A DNA stretch of 64,000 bases, from contig DATLVI010000010.1 of the NCBI GenBank assembly GCA_035577545.1, positions 108,784 to 172,783 on the forward strand, in the 5' to 3' direction. Each line of letters starts with the position of its first letter. Positions within the stretch are counted from its first letter, which is position 1. Made by a program: the position numbers and the translations under genes. Source of the DNA: Verrucomicrobiia bacterium. GTDB lineage: Bacteria; Verrucomicrobiota; Verrucomicrobiia; Palsa-1439. The notes below the pieces were generated by a model, which worked only from the letters and a program-made list of their open reading frames with translations, ran no database searches and was not told where the DNA came from. Of this stretch, positions 17,658 through 27,174 are shown piece after piece.

Positions 17658-18332
17658 ATGACATCCCTGCTCGTCAGCGTGGAAGAATTCTTGCGGGCCG
17701 AAGGATTGTTCGCGCGAGCGGGCGCGGAACGTTCCCGGTTCTGGGCACAAGTACGAATGGTGGCAGTTTGCGGGGCGATCTACGGTGCGGTCATGGGGAG
17801 TTTCCATGGACTGGAGGGAGACGGATGGAAACAGATTGCGCTCTCAGGTGCCAAAGTACCGGTGCTGTTCCTGGCCACCTTCGCGCTCTGCTTCCCATCG
17901 TTCTACGTACTGAACGCGCTGGCGGGACTGCGCGATGATTTCCCGCGGGTCGTCAACGCCGTGCTCGGATTTCAATCCCTCACCGCGATCGTGCTCGCCG
18001 CGCTGGCACCCATTACTGAACTCATGAACCTCTCGACGACGGGGTACTCGTTCATGCTGTTGTGGAGTGGGATTATGTTCGCGGTGGCAACCGTCTGCGG
18101 TCAGTGGAAAATGAACAGCATGTACCGCCCGTTGATTGCATCCAACCCGCGACATCGTCCTCTCGCTAACGGGTGGATCACCCTCTATTGGTTCGTCGGG
18201 ATTCAAATGGCGTGGGTACTGCGGCCATTTGTAGGATCTCCGGGCCTGCCATTCCAGCTCTTGCGGCCACAAGCATGGGGCAACGCCTACGTGGAGGTCG
18301 CGGAACTCATCCTGCGGGTACTGCATCAGTAA
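17658..18332 (+). CDS. Polytopic membrane protein, second of a tandem paralog pair
   Basis: The 224-residue product is the sister of the gene just upstream; the same cysteine-proline helix (CFPSFYVLNAL), acidic/aromatic loop (LSTTGYSFMLL) and C-terminal WVLRPF block occur in the same order. I start at ATG 17658; an ATG at 17640 in frame would overlap the upstream gene. The two products may form a heteromer. No enzymatic motif is visible. pheT begins 45 bases downstream. Confidence 0.85.
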   Translation: MTSLLVSVEEFLRAEGLFARAGAERSRFWAQVRMVAVCGAIYGAVMGSFHGLEGDGWKQIALSGAKVPVLFLATFALCFPSFYVLNALAGLRDDFPRVVNAVLGFQSLTAIVLAALAPITELMNLSTTGYSFMLLWSGIMFAVATVCGQWKMNSMYRPLIASNPRHRPLANGWITLYWFVGIQMAWVLRPFVGSPGLPFQLLRPQAWGNAYVEVAELILRVLHQ

Positions 18333-18377
18333 ATACTCGACGCCATTTGTACGAATCGTTACAGTTTCATCCGCAAG

Positions 18378-20660
18378 ATGAAATTTACCTACAACTGGCT
18401 GAAGCAGTACGTTGATTTCGCCTGGTCGCCGGCGGAGTTGGCGGAGAAGCTAACGTTTGCGGGGATTGAGGTTGAAGACGTTGTCAGTCTCGGCGGCAAA
18501 ATCCCGGAGCAAGTCGTCATCGGGCAGATCCTTTCCAGTGAGAAACACCCCAATGCCGATAAATTGTCCGTCTGTCGTGTCAATGATGGCAACGGCGAAC
18601 GTCAGATCGTGTGTGGCGCGAAGAACTACAAGGTGGGCGACAAGGTGCCGCTGGCGCTCCCCGGCGCCGAGATGGCGGGCGGGTTCACCATCAAGGTTTC
18701 GAAGCTGCGCGGTACCGAATCACAGGGCATGATGTGTTCGGCGGAAGAGCTTGGGTTGCCGAAGGGCGAAGACGGCTTGCTCATTTTGCCGGTGGATGCG
18801 CCCGTGGGAACGAGATTCACCGAGTATCTCGGTCCGGGCGATACGGTATTCGACATCGAGGTCACACCGAACCGGCCCGACTGGCTGAGCGTCATCGGCA
18901 TCGCGCGAGAGGTTTCTGCGCTCACAGGTAATGCGCTCAAGTTTCCTGAGATCACTGTTCCGGAGTCTGGAGAACCGGTCGAAAAACTCACTTCGGTAAC
19001 GGTCGATGCGCCAGATTTATGTCCGCGTTACGCGGCACGCGTGATTCAAGGCGTGAAGATCGGGCCGAGCCCGGCGTGGTTGAAGCAGATTCTGGAGAAA
19101 GTCGGCTTGCGTTCGGTGAACAACGTCGTTGACGCGACGAATTACGTCCTGCTCGAATGCGGTCATCCGTTGCATGCTTTTGATTACAAGCTGCTCAGCG
19201 AGCAGCGCATCGTGGTGCGCCGCGCGAACAATGGTGAGCGATTCGTGGCCATCGATGGGACCCAACACGAACTGACTCCCGACATGCTCGTGATTGCCGA
19301 CGCCAATCGGGCCGTGGCTCTGGCCGGGATCATGGGCGGCAAAGAGAGCGAAATTCGTGAACAGACGACCGATGTGTTGTTGGAGAGCGCGTGGTTCCTG
19401 CCGTCGAGTATCCGCAAGACCTCCAAGCAATGTGGTTTGTCGAGCGATTCCAGCTATCGCTTCGAACGCGGCGCGGACATTGGGCAGGTGACGTGGGCGA
19501 GCAACCGCGCGGCCCAACTGATTCAGCAACTCGCCGGCGGGCAAATCGCGCGCGGAATCATCGACACCCTGGCAAAACCAATTGAGAAACGTCGTGTGCG
19601 CTGTCGCTACACTCAGGTGAATCGCCTGCTCGGAATCGAAGTGCCGGCCGAGACTGTGAAAAATATTTTCACGGGACTTTCGCTATTGGTGGTTTCATCG
19701 GATGCCCAGTCGTGCGAGGTCGAAGTGCCCACTTTCCGAGTGGACTTGGAGCGTGAAGTGGATTTGATCGAGGAAGTGTGCCGCATTCACGGTGTGGAGA
19801 AGATTCCCGCGAAGATGCAGCCCGCGCGCCCTGTCGTGTCGGGATTCGATGCGCAGTGGAATGCGCGCGCACGTATCCGTCAAATTCTATCTGCGCTGGG
19901 TTTTCACGAGGCACAGAACCAGACGCTGGGCGAGCAGGGAGATCTTAAGCTGCAGAATCCGTTGACTGCCGAACAACACGCGCTCCGCTCGTCCCTCGCA
20001 CCGGGGTTGTTGGCGAACTTGCGCACGAATGTGTCACGACACCAGTACGACGTGCGACTCTTCGAAATCGGACGGGTGTTTGCCACAGATGGAAAGGAAT
20101 CCTTGCATCTGGCGCTGGCGGTGACCGGGCGGCGCGAACCGCATTCCTGGGAGACGGGAGTGCGGGATTCCAAACTGGATTACTACGATGTGAAGGGCGC
20201 GCTGGAGGAACTGGGGGAGACGCTCGGGGTTTCTGTTGTTGCCGAGATTAAAACGATTTCACCGGCGCAGGCAAAAAAGCTCGATCTCCGTGATGCGGTG
20301 TACGTGGCGGAGACCGAATTGAATCCCTTGCTGGCGGTGGAAGAGGCCGAACGGACGTTCCGTGAACTTCCGAAATTTCCGGCGGTGGTGCGGGACATGG
20401 CGTTGGTCGTCGAGGAAGGCCAGCAACATGGTGACGTTATCGCGGCGATTGCGAAAAACCCAAATAAATTCTTGGAACGGGTCGAGCTTTTTGATATTTA
20501 TCGTGGTAGTTCAATACCAACGGGCAAGAAATCCATGGCGTACTCGTTGACGTTTCGCGCGCCGGACAGAACATTGACCGACACGGAAATCAACGGGGCG
20601 CACGACCAGTTGAAGCGCTCGTTGTTGCAGACATTGAAGTGTGAGATTCGCGAAAGCTGA
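18378..20660 (+). CDS. pheT: Phenylalanine-tRNA ligase beta subunit
   Basis: The 760-residue protein has the normal domain order: an N-terminal part, the EMAP/tRNA-binding OB domain (about 40-150, [13 protein letters not shown]), the B3/B4 editing domain (about 210-390, with [20 protein letters not shown]), B5 (about 400-475), the catalytic-like core, and the anticodon-binding ferredoxin-fold domain at the end (about 665-760, [12 protein letters not shown]). It pairs with pheS, found 2.1 kb upstream. The last codons run to a normal stop, and the 6S RNA candidate follows. Confidence 0.97.
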   Translation: MKFTYNWLKQYVDFAWSPAELAEKLTFAGIEVEDVVSLGGKIPEQVVIGQILSSEKHPNADKLSVCRVNDGNGERQIVCGAKNYKVGDKVPLALPGAEMAGGFTIKVSKLRGTESQGMMCSAEELGLPKGEDGLLILPVDAPVGTRFTEYLGPGDTVFDIEVTPNRPDWLSVIGIAREVSALTGNALKFPEITVPESGEPVEKLTSVTVDAPDLCPRYAARVIQGVKIGPSPAWLKQILEKVGLRSVNNVVDATNYVLLECGHPLHAFDYKLLSEQRIVVRRANNGERFVAIDGTQHELTPDMLVIADANRAVALAGIMGGKESEIREQTTDVLLESAWFLPSSIRKTSKQCGLSSDSSYRFERGADIGQVTWASNRAAQLIQQLAGGQIARGIIDTLAKPIEKRRVRCRYTQVNRLLGIEVPAETVKNIFTGLSLLVVSSDAQSCEVEVPTFRVDLEREVDLIEEVCRIHGVEKIPAKMQPARPVVSGFDAQWNARARIRQILSALGFHEAQNQTLGEQGDLKLQNPLTAEQHALRSSLAPGLLANLRTNVSRHQYDVRLFEIGRVFATDGKESLHLALAVTGRREPHSWETGVRDSKLDYYDVKGALEELGETLGVSVVAEIKTISPAQAKKLDLRDAVYVAETELNPLLAVEEAERTFRELPKFPAVVRDMALVVEEGQQHGDVIAAIAKNPNKFLERVELFDIYRGSSIPTGKKSMAYSLTFRAPDRTLTDTEINGAHDQLKRSLLQTLKCEIRES

Positions 20661-20712
20661 CGGACATGTGCGGGGCAGGTAGGCGGCGACCATAATTATG
20701 ACTGGAAACTTC

Positions 20713-20741
20713 TTGAAATCGATACCGAAGCGGATTATTAA
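20713..20741 (+). promoter_or_regulatory. Possible promoter upstream of the 6S RNA candidate
   Basis: TTGAAA (20713-20718), a 17-base spacer and TATTAA (20736-20741) form a sigma70-like promoter about 50 bases before the 6S terminal stem. A 5' leader would then have to be trimmed, as happens for 6S RNA from distal promoters in some bacteria. Confidence 0.45.
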
Positions 20742-20793
20742 GGTTCGTGCGGGCGACGGTGGTCGCCGGTGTTCTTTGCCAAGGCAAGTTTTT

Positions 20794-20976
20794 CGAAATA
20801 CCCTGCCATGTTCGTGATGAACGAAGATTCTTTGAGCCAATACCGTCATTGACGGAGCTCGGAGTTCGGTTGTGGACTGCATGCCTTCATTGGAAGCACG
20901 AAGCAGCCGACAGAGCCCCCTATTAGTTAGGGGTTCAAAAGAGATCGTTCGAACGGCATTACGGCGGGGTATTTCG
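20794..20976 (+). ncRNA. ssrS: 6S RNA candidate (RNA polymerase-binding regulator)
   Basis: The 183-base length, near-identical to the E. coli RNA, and a foldable rod support this call. A 14-pair terminal stem joins CGAAATACCCTGCC (20794-20807) to GGCGGGGTATTTCG (20963-20976), with one G-U pair. An inner stem joins GAACGA (20819-20824) to TCGTTC (20945-20950). The long arm has GCTC/GAGC, TCGGTTGT/GCAGCCGA and an apical CTTC/GAAG hairpin. On the 3' side a local CCCCTA/TAGGGG hairpin (20917-20933) lies beside the open central region, as in known 6S RNAs. A T-run follows. Genomic context fits: rarA and the ygfA homologue, classic 6S neighbours, come next. The RNA would sequester housekeeping RNA polymerase when growth slows. 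Confidence 0.8.
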
Positions 20977-21067
20977 TTTTTGGCTCCCGCCGCGCGAGGC
21001 GTTCGGCTCCTGTCGGTCAACGTCACAGATCCCACACGGTTGGCAACGCCGGGTCAGATTGGTGGCC

Positions 21068-22414
21068 ATGACCGAGAACCTATTCTCCAACCAATCCGCG
21101 GAACCCGCCAAAACGGCGGAGGCGGCGGACCGCGCCACCGCTCCACTGGCCACGCGGATGCGACCGCAAACCCTGGAAGACTTCGCCGGCCAACGCCACA
21201 TTCTCGGCGAAGGCAAACTGCTCTGGCGCGCCATCACCGCCGACCGCATCAGTTCGATCATTCTTTATGGGCCGCCGGGAACGGGTAAAACATCCCTCGC
21301 GCAGGTCATCGCCAACGCGACCAAGAGCAAATTCGAGCGTCTCAGCGGTGTCGAGTCGAACGTGGCCGATATCCGCCGCGTCATTGCGACCGCCGCGAAC
21401 CGTCTCGCCAACACCGGTCAACGGACGATCCTCTTTATCGACGAGATTCACCGCTTCAACAAGGCGCAGCAGGACGTGTTGCTGCCGGATGTCGAGAACG
21501 GTACCGTACGTCTCATCGGCGCGACGACACACAATCCATTTTTCTATGTAAACTCGCCGCTCGTTTCGCGGTCGCAGATTTTTCAGCTCAAACCGCTCAC
21601 ACCTGCCGAGGTGAAGGACTTATTGAAACGCGCGCTCGCCGACAAGGAACGCGGCCTCGGTGAGAAGAAGTTGCAGGTGGACGACGAGGCCCTCGATTTC
21701 CTCGCTACCGCCTGTGACGGTGACGCGCGCAAGGCACTCAACTCGCTGGAAATCGGCGCGCTCACGACACCTTCGGGGCACATCACGAAGGCAATTGCCG
21801 AGGAATCAATCCAGAAGAAGGCAGTGGTGTACGACGGAGATGAGGATGAACATTACGACACCATCTCGGCGTTCATCAAGTCGATGCGGGGCAGTGATCC
21901 CGATGCGGCGTTGTACTGGCTCGCGAAAATGGTGGTCGCAGGAGAAGACCCTCGATTTATTGCGCGACGCATCACGATCCTGGCAGCCGAGGACATAGGC
22001 CTGGCCGATCCCCAAGCGCTGGTCCTGGCTGTCGCCGCGCATCACGCGGTGGAATTTATCGGCTGGCCCGAAGGGGAGTTGCCATTGGCCGAAGCGACGG
22101 TATATTGCGCGACCGCGCCAAAGTCAAACGCCAGCGCCAAGGGGATCTGGAGCGCGAAAGCTGACGTGGAACAAGGGCGCACGCTTCCTGTGCCCGACCA
22201 CCTCAAAGACACGCACTACAAGGGTGCCGAGCGGCTCGGCCACGGGAAGGGATACAAGTACGCGCACGATTTCGAGGGCCATGTCGTCGAACAAGAACAC
22301 CTCCCCGAGCATCGCAAGTATTACGAGCCGAGCGATCAAGGGTTTGAACTCAAAGTGCGCGAGCGAATGGAGAAATGGAAGCAACTCCTCAACAAGCAGG
22401 GAGGTCGTCCGTGA
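21068..22414 (+). CDS. rarA: Replication-associated recombination protein A (AAA+ ATPase)
   Basis: The 448-residue protein carries Walker A YGPPGTGKTSLAQVIA, Walker B LFIDEIHRFNKAQQD, sensor 1 (LIGATTHNPFF) and the RarA/MgsA C-terminal oligomerisation region ending in the long YKGAERLGHGKGYKYAHDFE-type segment. I prefer ATG 21068 over the upstream TTG. RarA acts at stalled replication forks. Its stop shares bases with the GTG of the next gene. Confidence 0.95.
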   Translation: MTENLFSNQSAEPAKTAEAADRATAPLATRMRPQTLEDFAGQRHILGEGKLLWRAITADRISSIILYGPPGTGKTSLAQVIANATKSKFERLSGVESNVADIRRVIATAANRLANTGQRTILFIDEIHRFNKAQQDVLLPDVENGTVRLIGATTHNPFFYVNSPLVSRSQIFQLKPLTPAEVKDLLKRALADKERGLGEKKLQVDDEALDFLATACDGDARKALNSLEIGALTTPSGHITKAIAEESIQKKAVVYDGDEDEHYDTISAFIKSMRGSDPDAALYWLAKMVVAGEDPRFIARRITILAAEDIGLADPQALVLAVAAHHAVEFIGWPEGELPLAEATVYCATAPKSNASAKGIWSAKADVEQGRTLPVPDHLKDTHYKGAERLGHGKGYKYAHDFEGHVVEQEHLPEHRKYYEPSDQGFELKVRERMEKWKQLLNKQGGRP

Positions 22415-23001
22415 CGCTCGCGGCGACCAAGGAAGAACTGCGTGAACAGATGCGGGCCCGGCTCGCCGCACAGAGCGCGGCCGATGCGCGGGTGAAGAGT
22501 GCCGACATCTGGGAACGGCTGTCGGTGCTGGGTGAGTTTGCCACGGCGTCACGATTGTTGGTGTATGTTTCAAAGGAAGCGGAAGTGGGCACGCGCGGAC
22601 TGATCCAGCAATTGCTCGCGATGGGCCGGCAGGTGTGTGTTCCGTGGTTTGACGGAGCCAAAGAACAGTACGTTGCTTCCGAACTACGCGATTTCGCGTT
22701 GGACCTGACGGCAGGAAGATTTGGAATTCTGGAACCCAAAACCGAGGCGGTAAGGCCAGTCGCGTGCGATGGGATCGACGTCGCGCTGGTGCCCGGGTTG
22801 GCGTTCGACGAAACGGGAAATCGTTTGGGCCACGGGAAGGGGTATTTCGACCGCCTTCTGCGAGAGGTGCGCGGTGCAAAAATCGCGCTGGCCTACGATT
22901 TCCAATTACTGAACGAGGTCCCAACGGAGGCGCATGACGTACCTGTGGACTTTATTGTGACGGAAAAACGAGTGTTAAAAACACGGGGTAACCCAAAATG
23001 A
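22411..23001 (+). CDS. 5-formyltetrahydrofolate cyclo-ligase
   Basis: A GTG start at 22411 overlaps the rarA stop (GTGA) and follows a GGGAGG ribosome site. The 196-residue product has the family pattern: a basic N-terminal helix (KEELREQMRARLAA), VPWFDG and the P-loop-like GNRLGHGKGYFDRLL near the end, followed by LAYDFQLLNEVPTEAHD and the closing DFIVTEKRV. It uses ATP to convert 5-formyl-THF to 5,10-methenyl-THF. Its homologue (ygfA/fau) is downstream of 6S RNA in many bacteria. Confidence 0.93.
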   Translation: MTLAATKEELREQMRARLAAQSAADARVKSADIWERLSVLGEFATASRLLVYVSKEAEVGTRGLIQQLLAMGRQVCVPWFDGAKEQYVASELRDFALDLTAGRFGILEPKTEAVRPVACDGIDVALVPGLAFDETGNRLGHGKGYFDRLLREVRGAKIALAYDFQLLNEVPTEAHDVPVDFIVTEKRVLKTRGNPK

Positions 23002-24542
23002 TTACAACCATTATTGGTCTTATCATCGCCATGGTTGTGGGCCTTGCGCTCGGCTGGTTCATCAGCCATGCCAAGGCGCAAGCTGACACAAAACTGGCCG
23101 GTGGGATTATTGAAGCGGCGCGGAAGGAAGTCGAAAACATGTTGCGCGATGCGCGGGGCAAAGCGCAGGACGAAGCCTTCAAGGCCCGCGAGCAGTTTGA
23201 CAGGGAAACCAAGGATCGCCGGCAGGAACTGGGCGAGATGGAGAAACGGGTGATGCAGCGTGAATCGAACCTGGATCGCAAGGTTGATCTATTCGACCGC
23301 AAAACCGAGGAAGTCACCCGGAAAGAGGCGCACGTTCTCGATCGTGAAAAGGAGCTTCACAAGATCCAGGCTGAAGTTGAGGAATTGAAGCGGCTGACCC
23401 ATCAGGAACTCCAGCGAGTGGCGGGCCTCAGCGCCGTGGAAGCCAAGCGATTGTTGCTTTCACAACTGCAGGAAGACGTACACGCGGAAGCGGCCGCGAT
23501 GACCCGGCGCATCCTGGAAGAGGCCAAACTGCAGGCCGAGCGCGAAGCGAAACGGACCATCACCATCGCCATCGAGCGCTGCGCGTCGAATCACGTCCAG
23601 ACGACCACGAGTTGCACGGTCGCGCTTCCGAGTGAAGAGATGAAGGGCCGCATCATCGGACGCGAAGGCCGCAACATCCGCGCGTTCGAGTCCGCGACGG
23701 GAATCAACGTACTCATCGACGATACGCCGCAAGCGGTCGTGCTCAGCGGCTTTGACCCGGTCCGTCGGGAACTCGCGCGGCAGACTTTGACGCGCCTGAT
23801 TCTGGACGGGCGTATCAATCCCGCGCGCATTGAGGAGGAAGTCGCGAAAGTCAGTGAGGAATTGGAGACGTTGATTCACAAGGCGGGCGAGGATGCAGTG
23901 TATCGGGTGGGATTGCAGAAGGTGCATCCCGAAGTGATGAAACTTCTCGGGCGGCTCAAGTTCCGCCATAGCTTTGCGCAAAATGTGCTCGACCACTCGG
24001 TGGAAGTTGCCGGAATTGAAGGTATCATGGCGGCAGAACTTGGCCTGAACCAGCAGATCGCCAAGCGCGTCGGCTTGTTTCACGACATTGGCAAGGCGGT
24101 CGATCATGAAGTCGATGGTTCCCATGCCGCGATTGGCGCTGAACTTCTCAAGAAATACGGGGAACCGGAAGAAGTGTGGCAGGGTGTGGCTTGCCATCAT
24201 CACGAAGTCGAACCCCTGACGACGTACGGCGTCCTCGCGAGCGCCGCCGATGCGATCAGCGCGTCGCGTCCCGGGGCGCGCAGCGAGAGCATGGAACTCT
24301 ACCTGCAGCGCCTGGAGAAGTTGGAGGCGGTGGCGAACGCCTTCCCCGGTGTGGACAAGAGTTACGCGTTGCAAGCCGGCCGCGAGATCCGCATCTTTGT
24401 CCAGCCCAATGCCGTCACGGACGACGAAGCCATCCAGCTCGCGCGCAACATCAGCAAGAAAATCGAGCAGGAACTGCAGTACCCTGGTCAAATCAAGGTC
24501 ATCGTCGTGCGCGAAATGCGCGCGGTGGAGTACGCCAAGTGA
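22998..24542 (+). CDS. rny: Ribonuclease Y
   Basis: At 514 residues it is a full-length RNase Y. It has an N-terminal membrane helix (residues 1-22), a long charged coiled coil (about 30-195), a KH domain with EEMKGRIIGREGRNIRAFE, and an HD domain with LFHDIGKAVDHE. This membrane-anchored endonuclease starts turnover of many mRNAs. The start overlaps the previous stop by four bases, and the stop overlaps the next start as GTGA. Confidence 0.97.
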   Translation: MITTIIGLIIAMVVGLALGWFISHAKAQADTKLAGGIIEAARKEVENMLRDARGKAQDEAFKAREQFDRETKDRRQELGEMEKRVMQRESNLDRKVDLFDRKTEEVTRKEAHVLDREKELHKIQAEVEELKRLTHQELQRVAGLSAVEAKRLLLSQLQEDVHAEAAAMTRRILEEAKLQAEREAKRTITIAIERCASNHVQTTTSCTVALPSEEMKGRIIGREGRNIRAFESATGINVLIDDTPQAVVLSGFDPVRRELARQTLTRLILDGRINPARIEEEVAKVSEELETLIHKAGEDAVYRVGLQKVHPEVMKLLGRLKFRHSFAQNVLDHSVEVAGIEGIMAAELGLNQQIAKRVGLFHDIGKAVDHEVDGSHAAIGAELLKKYGEPEEVWQGVACHHHEVEPLTTYGVLASAADAISASRPGARSESMELYLQRLEKLEAVANAFPGVDKSYALQAGREIRIFVQPNAVTDDEAIQLARNISKKIEQELQYPGQIKVIVVREMRAVEYAK

Positions 24543-25330
24543 GGATTCTTTTCATTGGCGATGTCGTCGGCAAGCCGGGCCGACGGGCAGTCGCCACGCT
24601 TGTGCCGAGGTTGCAACAGGAGCGGGACATCGATTTCGTAATTGCGAACGGCGAAAACAGCGCGCACGGGGCGGGACTGACGGCCTCGACCGTGGATGCA
24701 TTGCTCGCCAGCGGTGTAGAAGTCATCACCTCCGGTGACCACGTGTGGGACCAGAAGGAAGTCTACGAAGTCATCGAACGCGAACCCCGGCTGCTGCGGC
24801 CGCTCAACTTTCCCGCGTCGGCTCCCGGCAGGGGATCGACGGTGGTGCAACGGGACGGGTTACCTCCAGTCGGGGTGATCAATCTTATTGGTCGCGTGTT
24901 CATGCCCAATACCGACTGCCCATTCCGCGCGGCGGAAGCGGAAGTTGCGCGGATGCGGAAGCGGACGAATATTATCCTGGTGGACATGCACGCCGAAGCC
25001 ACCAGCGAGAAAATTGCAATGGGCAGGTTTTTGGATGGGAAGGTGAGCGTCGTGGTTGGAACCCATACACATGTCGCCACCGCCGACGAACAGGTTCTGC
25101 CGAAAGGCACGGCCTATATCTCCGACGTCGGCATGTGTGGCCCGCATGACTCGGTGCTGGGGCGGGACGTCGACGCGGTATTGCGCCGATTTCTGACGCA
25201 GTTGCCGCAGAAGATGGAGGTTGCGGAAGGTAACGTTGCGCTGTGCGGCGTGATCGTCGATGTGGATGAGAACTCCGGACGGGCGCGATCCATCGAACGA
25301 ATCCGGGTGCCGTGCGATCAGGGTGAATGA
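24539..25330 (+). CDS. YmdB-type metallophosphodiesterase (TIGR00282 family)
   Basis: The GTG at 24539 overlaps the rny stop and starts right at RILFIGDVVGKPGRRA; the frame is open far upstream but inside rny. The 263-residue product has the family motifs ANGENSAHGAGLT, GDHVWDQKE, DMHAEATSEK and GTHTHVATADEQ, which bind two metals. The B. subtilis homologue YmdB is encoded just after rny and hydrolyses cyclic nucleotides in control of biofilm and development. The same order here suggests a shared role, though none of that is proven in this organism. Confidence 0.93.
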   Translation: MRILFIGDVVGKPGRRAVATLVPRLQQERDIDFVIANGENSAHGAGLTASTVDALLASGVEVITSGDHVWDQKEVYEVIEREPRLLRPLNFPASAPGRGSTVVQRDGLPPVGVINLIGRVFMPNTDCPFRAAEAEVARMRKRTNIILVDMHAEATSEKIAMGRFLDGKVSVVVGTHTHVATADEQVLPKGTAYISDVGMCGPHDSVLGRDVDAVLRRFLTQLPQKMEVAEGNVALCGVIVDVDENSGRARSIERIRVPCDQGE

Positions 25331-25334
25331 AAGC

Positions 25335-26558
25335 ATGATTATTCGCGCTCGTCACGTGTTGCCGATGGATCAGTCGCCGATTGAGGACGGCGCCGTGGTC
25401 GTGGAAGGCGGCGACATCGTGGCGGTCGGCAGGACGTCCGAAATCCGCGCGGCGCATACCGGCGAAGTGCACGACCTGGGAGAACGCGTGCTTGCGCCCG
25501 GCCTCATCAACGCTCATTGTCACCTCGATTACACCCGCCTGCACGGCGAGGTCGAATGGCACGGCAGCTTCACCGCATGGATCCTGCAGTTGGTTGCGGC
25601 AAAACAATTACACCCGGAAAAAGATTTCGTGGACGGGATTCAACGCGGGCTCGGTATGTTGGCGCGCTCCGGGACAACGACGGTGGTAAATATCGAGTCG
25701 TTTCCCGGATTGCTCGAGCAGGTCCTGCCGACGAAGCTGCGCGTGTGGTGGTGCCTTGAGCTCATTGACCTCAACCGCGCGGAAGAGGCAAAGGCAGTGG
25801 CCACGGGGGCGCTGGAGTTCATCGCCGCGCATTCGATCACGCGAGGAGGCTTCGGACTTTCACCGCATGCCCCTTACACAGTGAGCGGGGAATTGTACCG
25901 GTTGTCCGCGCAATATGCGCATGGGCGAAACATTCCGTTGACGACTCACGTTGCTGAATCGGAGGAAGAGGACGATATGGTTCGGCGCGGCACGGGACAA
26001 ATGCACGATTACTTTCTGCGCGCCGGCCGCGACATGAGCGACTGTAAACGGGTGGGACCGGTCCAGTTGTTGTCCGAATATGGAGTGCTTGGGCCCGGCT
26101 GTATCGCCGCGCACACGAATTGTCTGACACCGCTGGACATCACTCTCCTGAGGCGGACGGGGACGCATGTGGTACATTGCCCAAAGACGCATCATTTCTT
26201 CCACCGCGGCATGCCTTTTCTAGAGACCATGAAGAAGCAAGGGATCAACGTCTGCCTGGGCACCGACAGCCTGGCGAGTAACGATTCGCTGAACATGCTC
26301 GACGAAATGCAGCAATTGGCGCAGATCCTCCCGCTCCTGCCGCCACAGGAATTGTTGGAAATGTGCACGGTGAACGCGGCGCGGGCGTTGAACCAGTCCG
26401 GAAAGCTTGGGGTAATCACGCCCGGCGCGGGGGCGGATTTGATTGCGGCGCCTTTGGAAGGGGCGGGCGGCGATCCGTATGAGGCGATCGTGTTTGCGAA
26501 CAAGGCAGTGAGTTTTTCAATGGTGGGAGGAGAGGTGCTTTTTGATGAAGCCAAATAG
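25335..26558 (+). CDS. Amidohydrolase (aminohydrolase/deaminase of the MtaD-ATZ type)
   Basis: The start at 25335 lies four bases after the YmdB stop. The 407-residue protein has metal ligands in NAHCHLDYTRLHGEV (H-x-H), a further histidine in THVAESEEEDD, HTNCLTPLD, and the aspartate in CLGTDSLASND, arranged as in the TIM-barrel aminohydrolases. Possible activities include SAH/MTA deamination or the aminodeoxyfutalosine deaminase step of the futalosine menaquinone pathway. No other futalosine genes are in the window, so I do not assign a specific substrate. Confidence 0.85.
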   Translation: MIIRARHVLPMDQSPIEDGAVVVEGGDIVAVGRTSEIRAAHTGEVHDLGERVLAPGLINAHCHLDYTRLHGEVEWHGSFTAWILQLVAAKQLHPEKDFVDGIQRGLGMLARSGTTTVVNIESFPGLLEQVLPTKLRVWWCLELIDLNRAEEAKAVATGALEFIAAHSITRGGFGLSPHAPYTVSGELYRLSAQYAHGRNIPLTTHVAESEEEDDMVRRGTGQMHDYFLRAGRDMSDCKRVGPVQLLSEYGVLGPGCIAAHTNCLTPLDITLLRRTGTHVVHCPKTHHFFHRGMPFLETMKKQGINVCLGTDSLASNDSLNMLDEMQQLAQILPLLPPQELLEMCTVNAARALNQSGKLGVITPGAGADLIAAPLEGAGGDPYEAIVFANKAVSFSMVGGEVLFDEAK

Positions 26559-27174
26559 TGTTCGTAGTTGGTGTTGTGGCGGACTGGTGGTGGCCGCCTT
26601 TTTCTGGGGAACCACAACAAGGTTGGCCGGCGAGGCAGCGCCGACGACAAGCCGCGTGGCGAAACTTACCGATGCCCAAATGGGTGAAATACTGCAGGGG
26701 GCGATCCTCCTGGCGCGGATGGGGCTGTACGACGAAGCCGAGCAACAATGCAGCAAGATCCTGTTCCAGGATCCGAAACAGCCGACCGTGAAGCAGCTGT
26801 TGGAGGAGATCCAGGAAAAGAAGCGCCAGCAGAATTCATCTTCCGACCTGCGGCATAAACTGGATGCCACGACGATCCACGAGTTGAATGTACGCGATAC
26901 GACCGTGACGGAAGTGATTGGCCTTTTACAGGCGGACGGCCAAAAGGTTTCCGGGGACAAGACGCCGATCAATTTCGTGTGGCAAGCCCCCGAGGCGTCG
27001 AAGACCGCCAGGGTCACGCTAAATCTTCACGATATCCCTCTTGGCGACATGTTAAAATACGTGACCGAAGGAGCCGGACTGCGGTATCGGGTCGACACCC
27101 ACGCCATCGTCATCTACAAGCCGTTGCCGATTGCGCCGAAAGAATCCGCGCCCGCGAATGTCACATTTGAATGA
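26545..27174 (+). CDS. STN-like (secretin N-terminal type) domain protein with TPR-like N-terminus
   Basis: A 209-residue secreted protein. It has a hydrophobic signal (about residues 8-25, CCGGLVVAAFFWG), then a TPR-like pair of helices (QGAILLARMGLYDEAEQQC), a charged linker, and an STN-like module: a beta strand with TARVTLNLHDIPLGDML and then YRVDTHAIVIYK. STN domains gate secretins and TonB receptors. There is no secretin barrel here, so it may be an adaptor or a free module. The ATG at 26545 overlaps the amidohydrolase by 14 bases. bioF overlaps its 3' end. Confidence 0.75.
   Translation: MKPNSVRSWCCGGLVVAAFFWGTTTRLAGEAAPTTSRVAKLTDAQMGEILQGAILLARMGLYDEAEQQCSKILFQDPKQPTVKQLLEEIQEKKRQQNSSSDLRHKLDATTIHELNVRDTTVTEVIGLLQADGQKVSGDKTPINFVWQAPEASKTARVTLNLHDIPLGDMLKYVTEGAGLRYRVDTHAIVIYKPLPIAPKESAPANVTFE

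Noticed and set aside
20772..20793. Intrinsic terminator from TTGCC-AA-GGCAA followed by T-run upstream of the 6S candidate
   Set aside because: The loop would be only two bases, so the hairpin is not credible.
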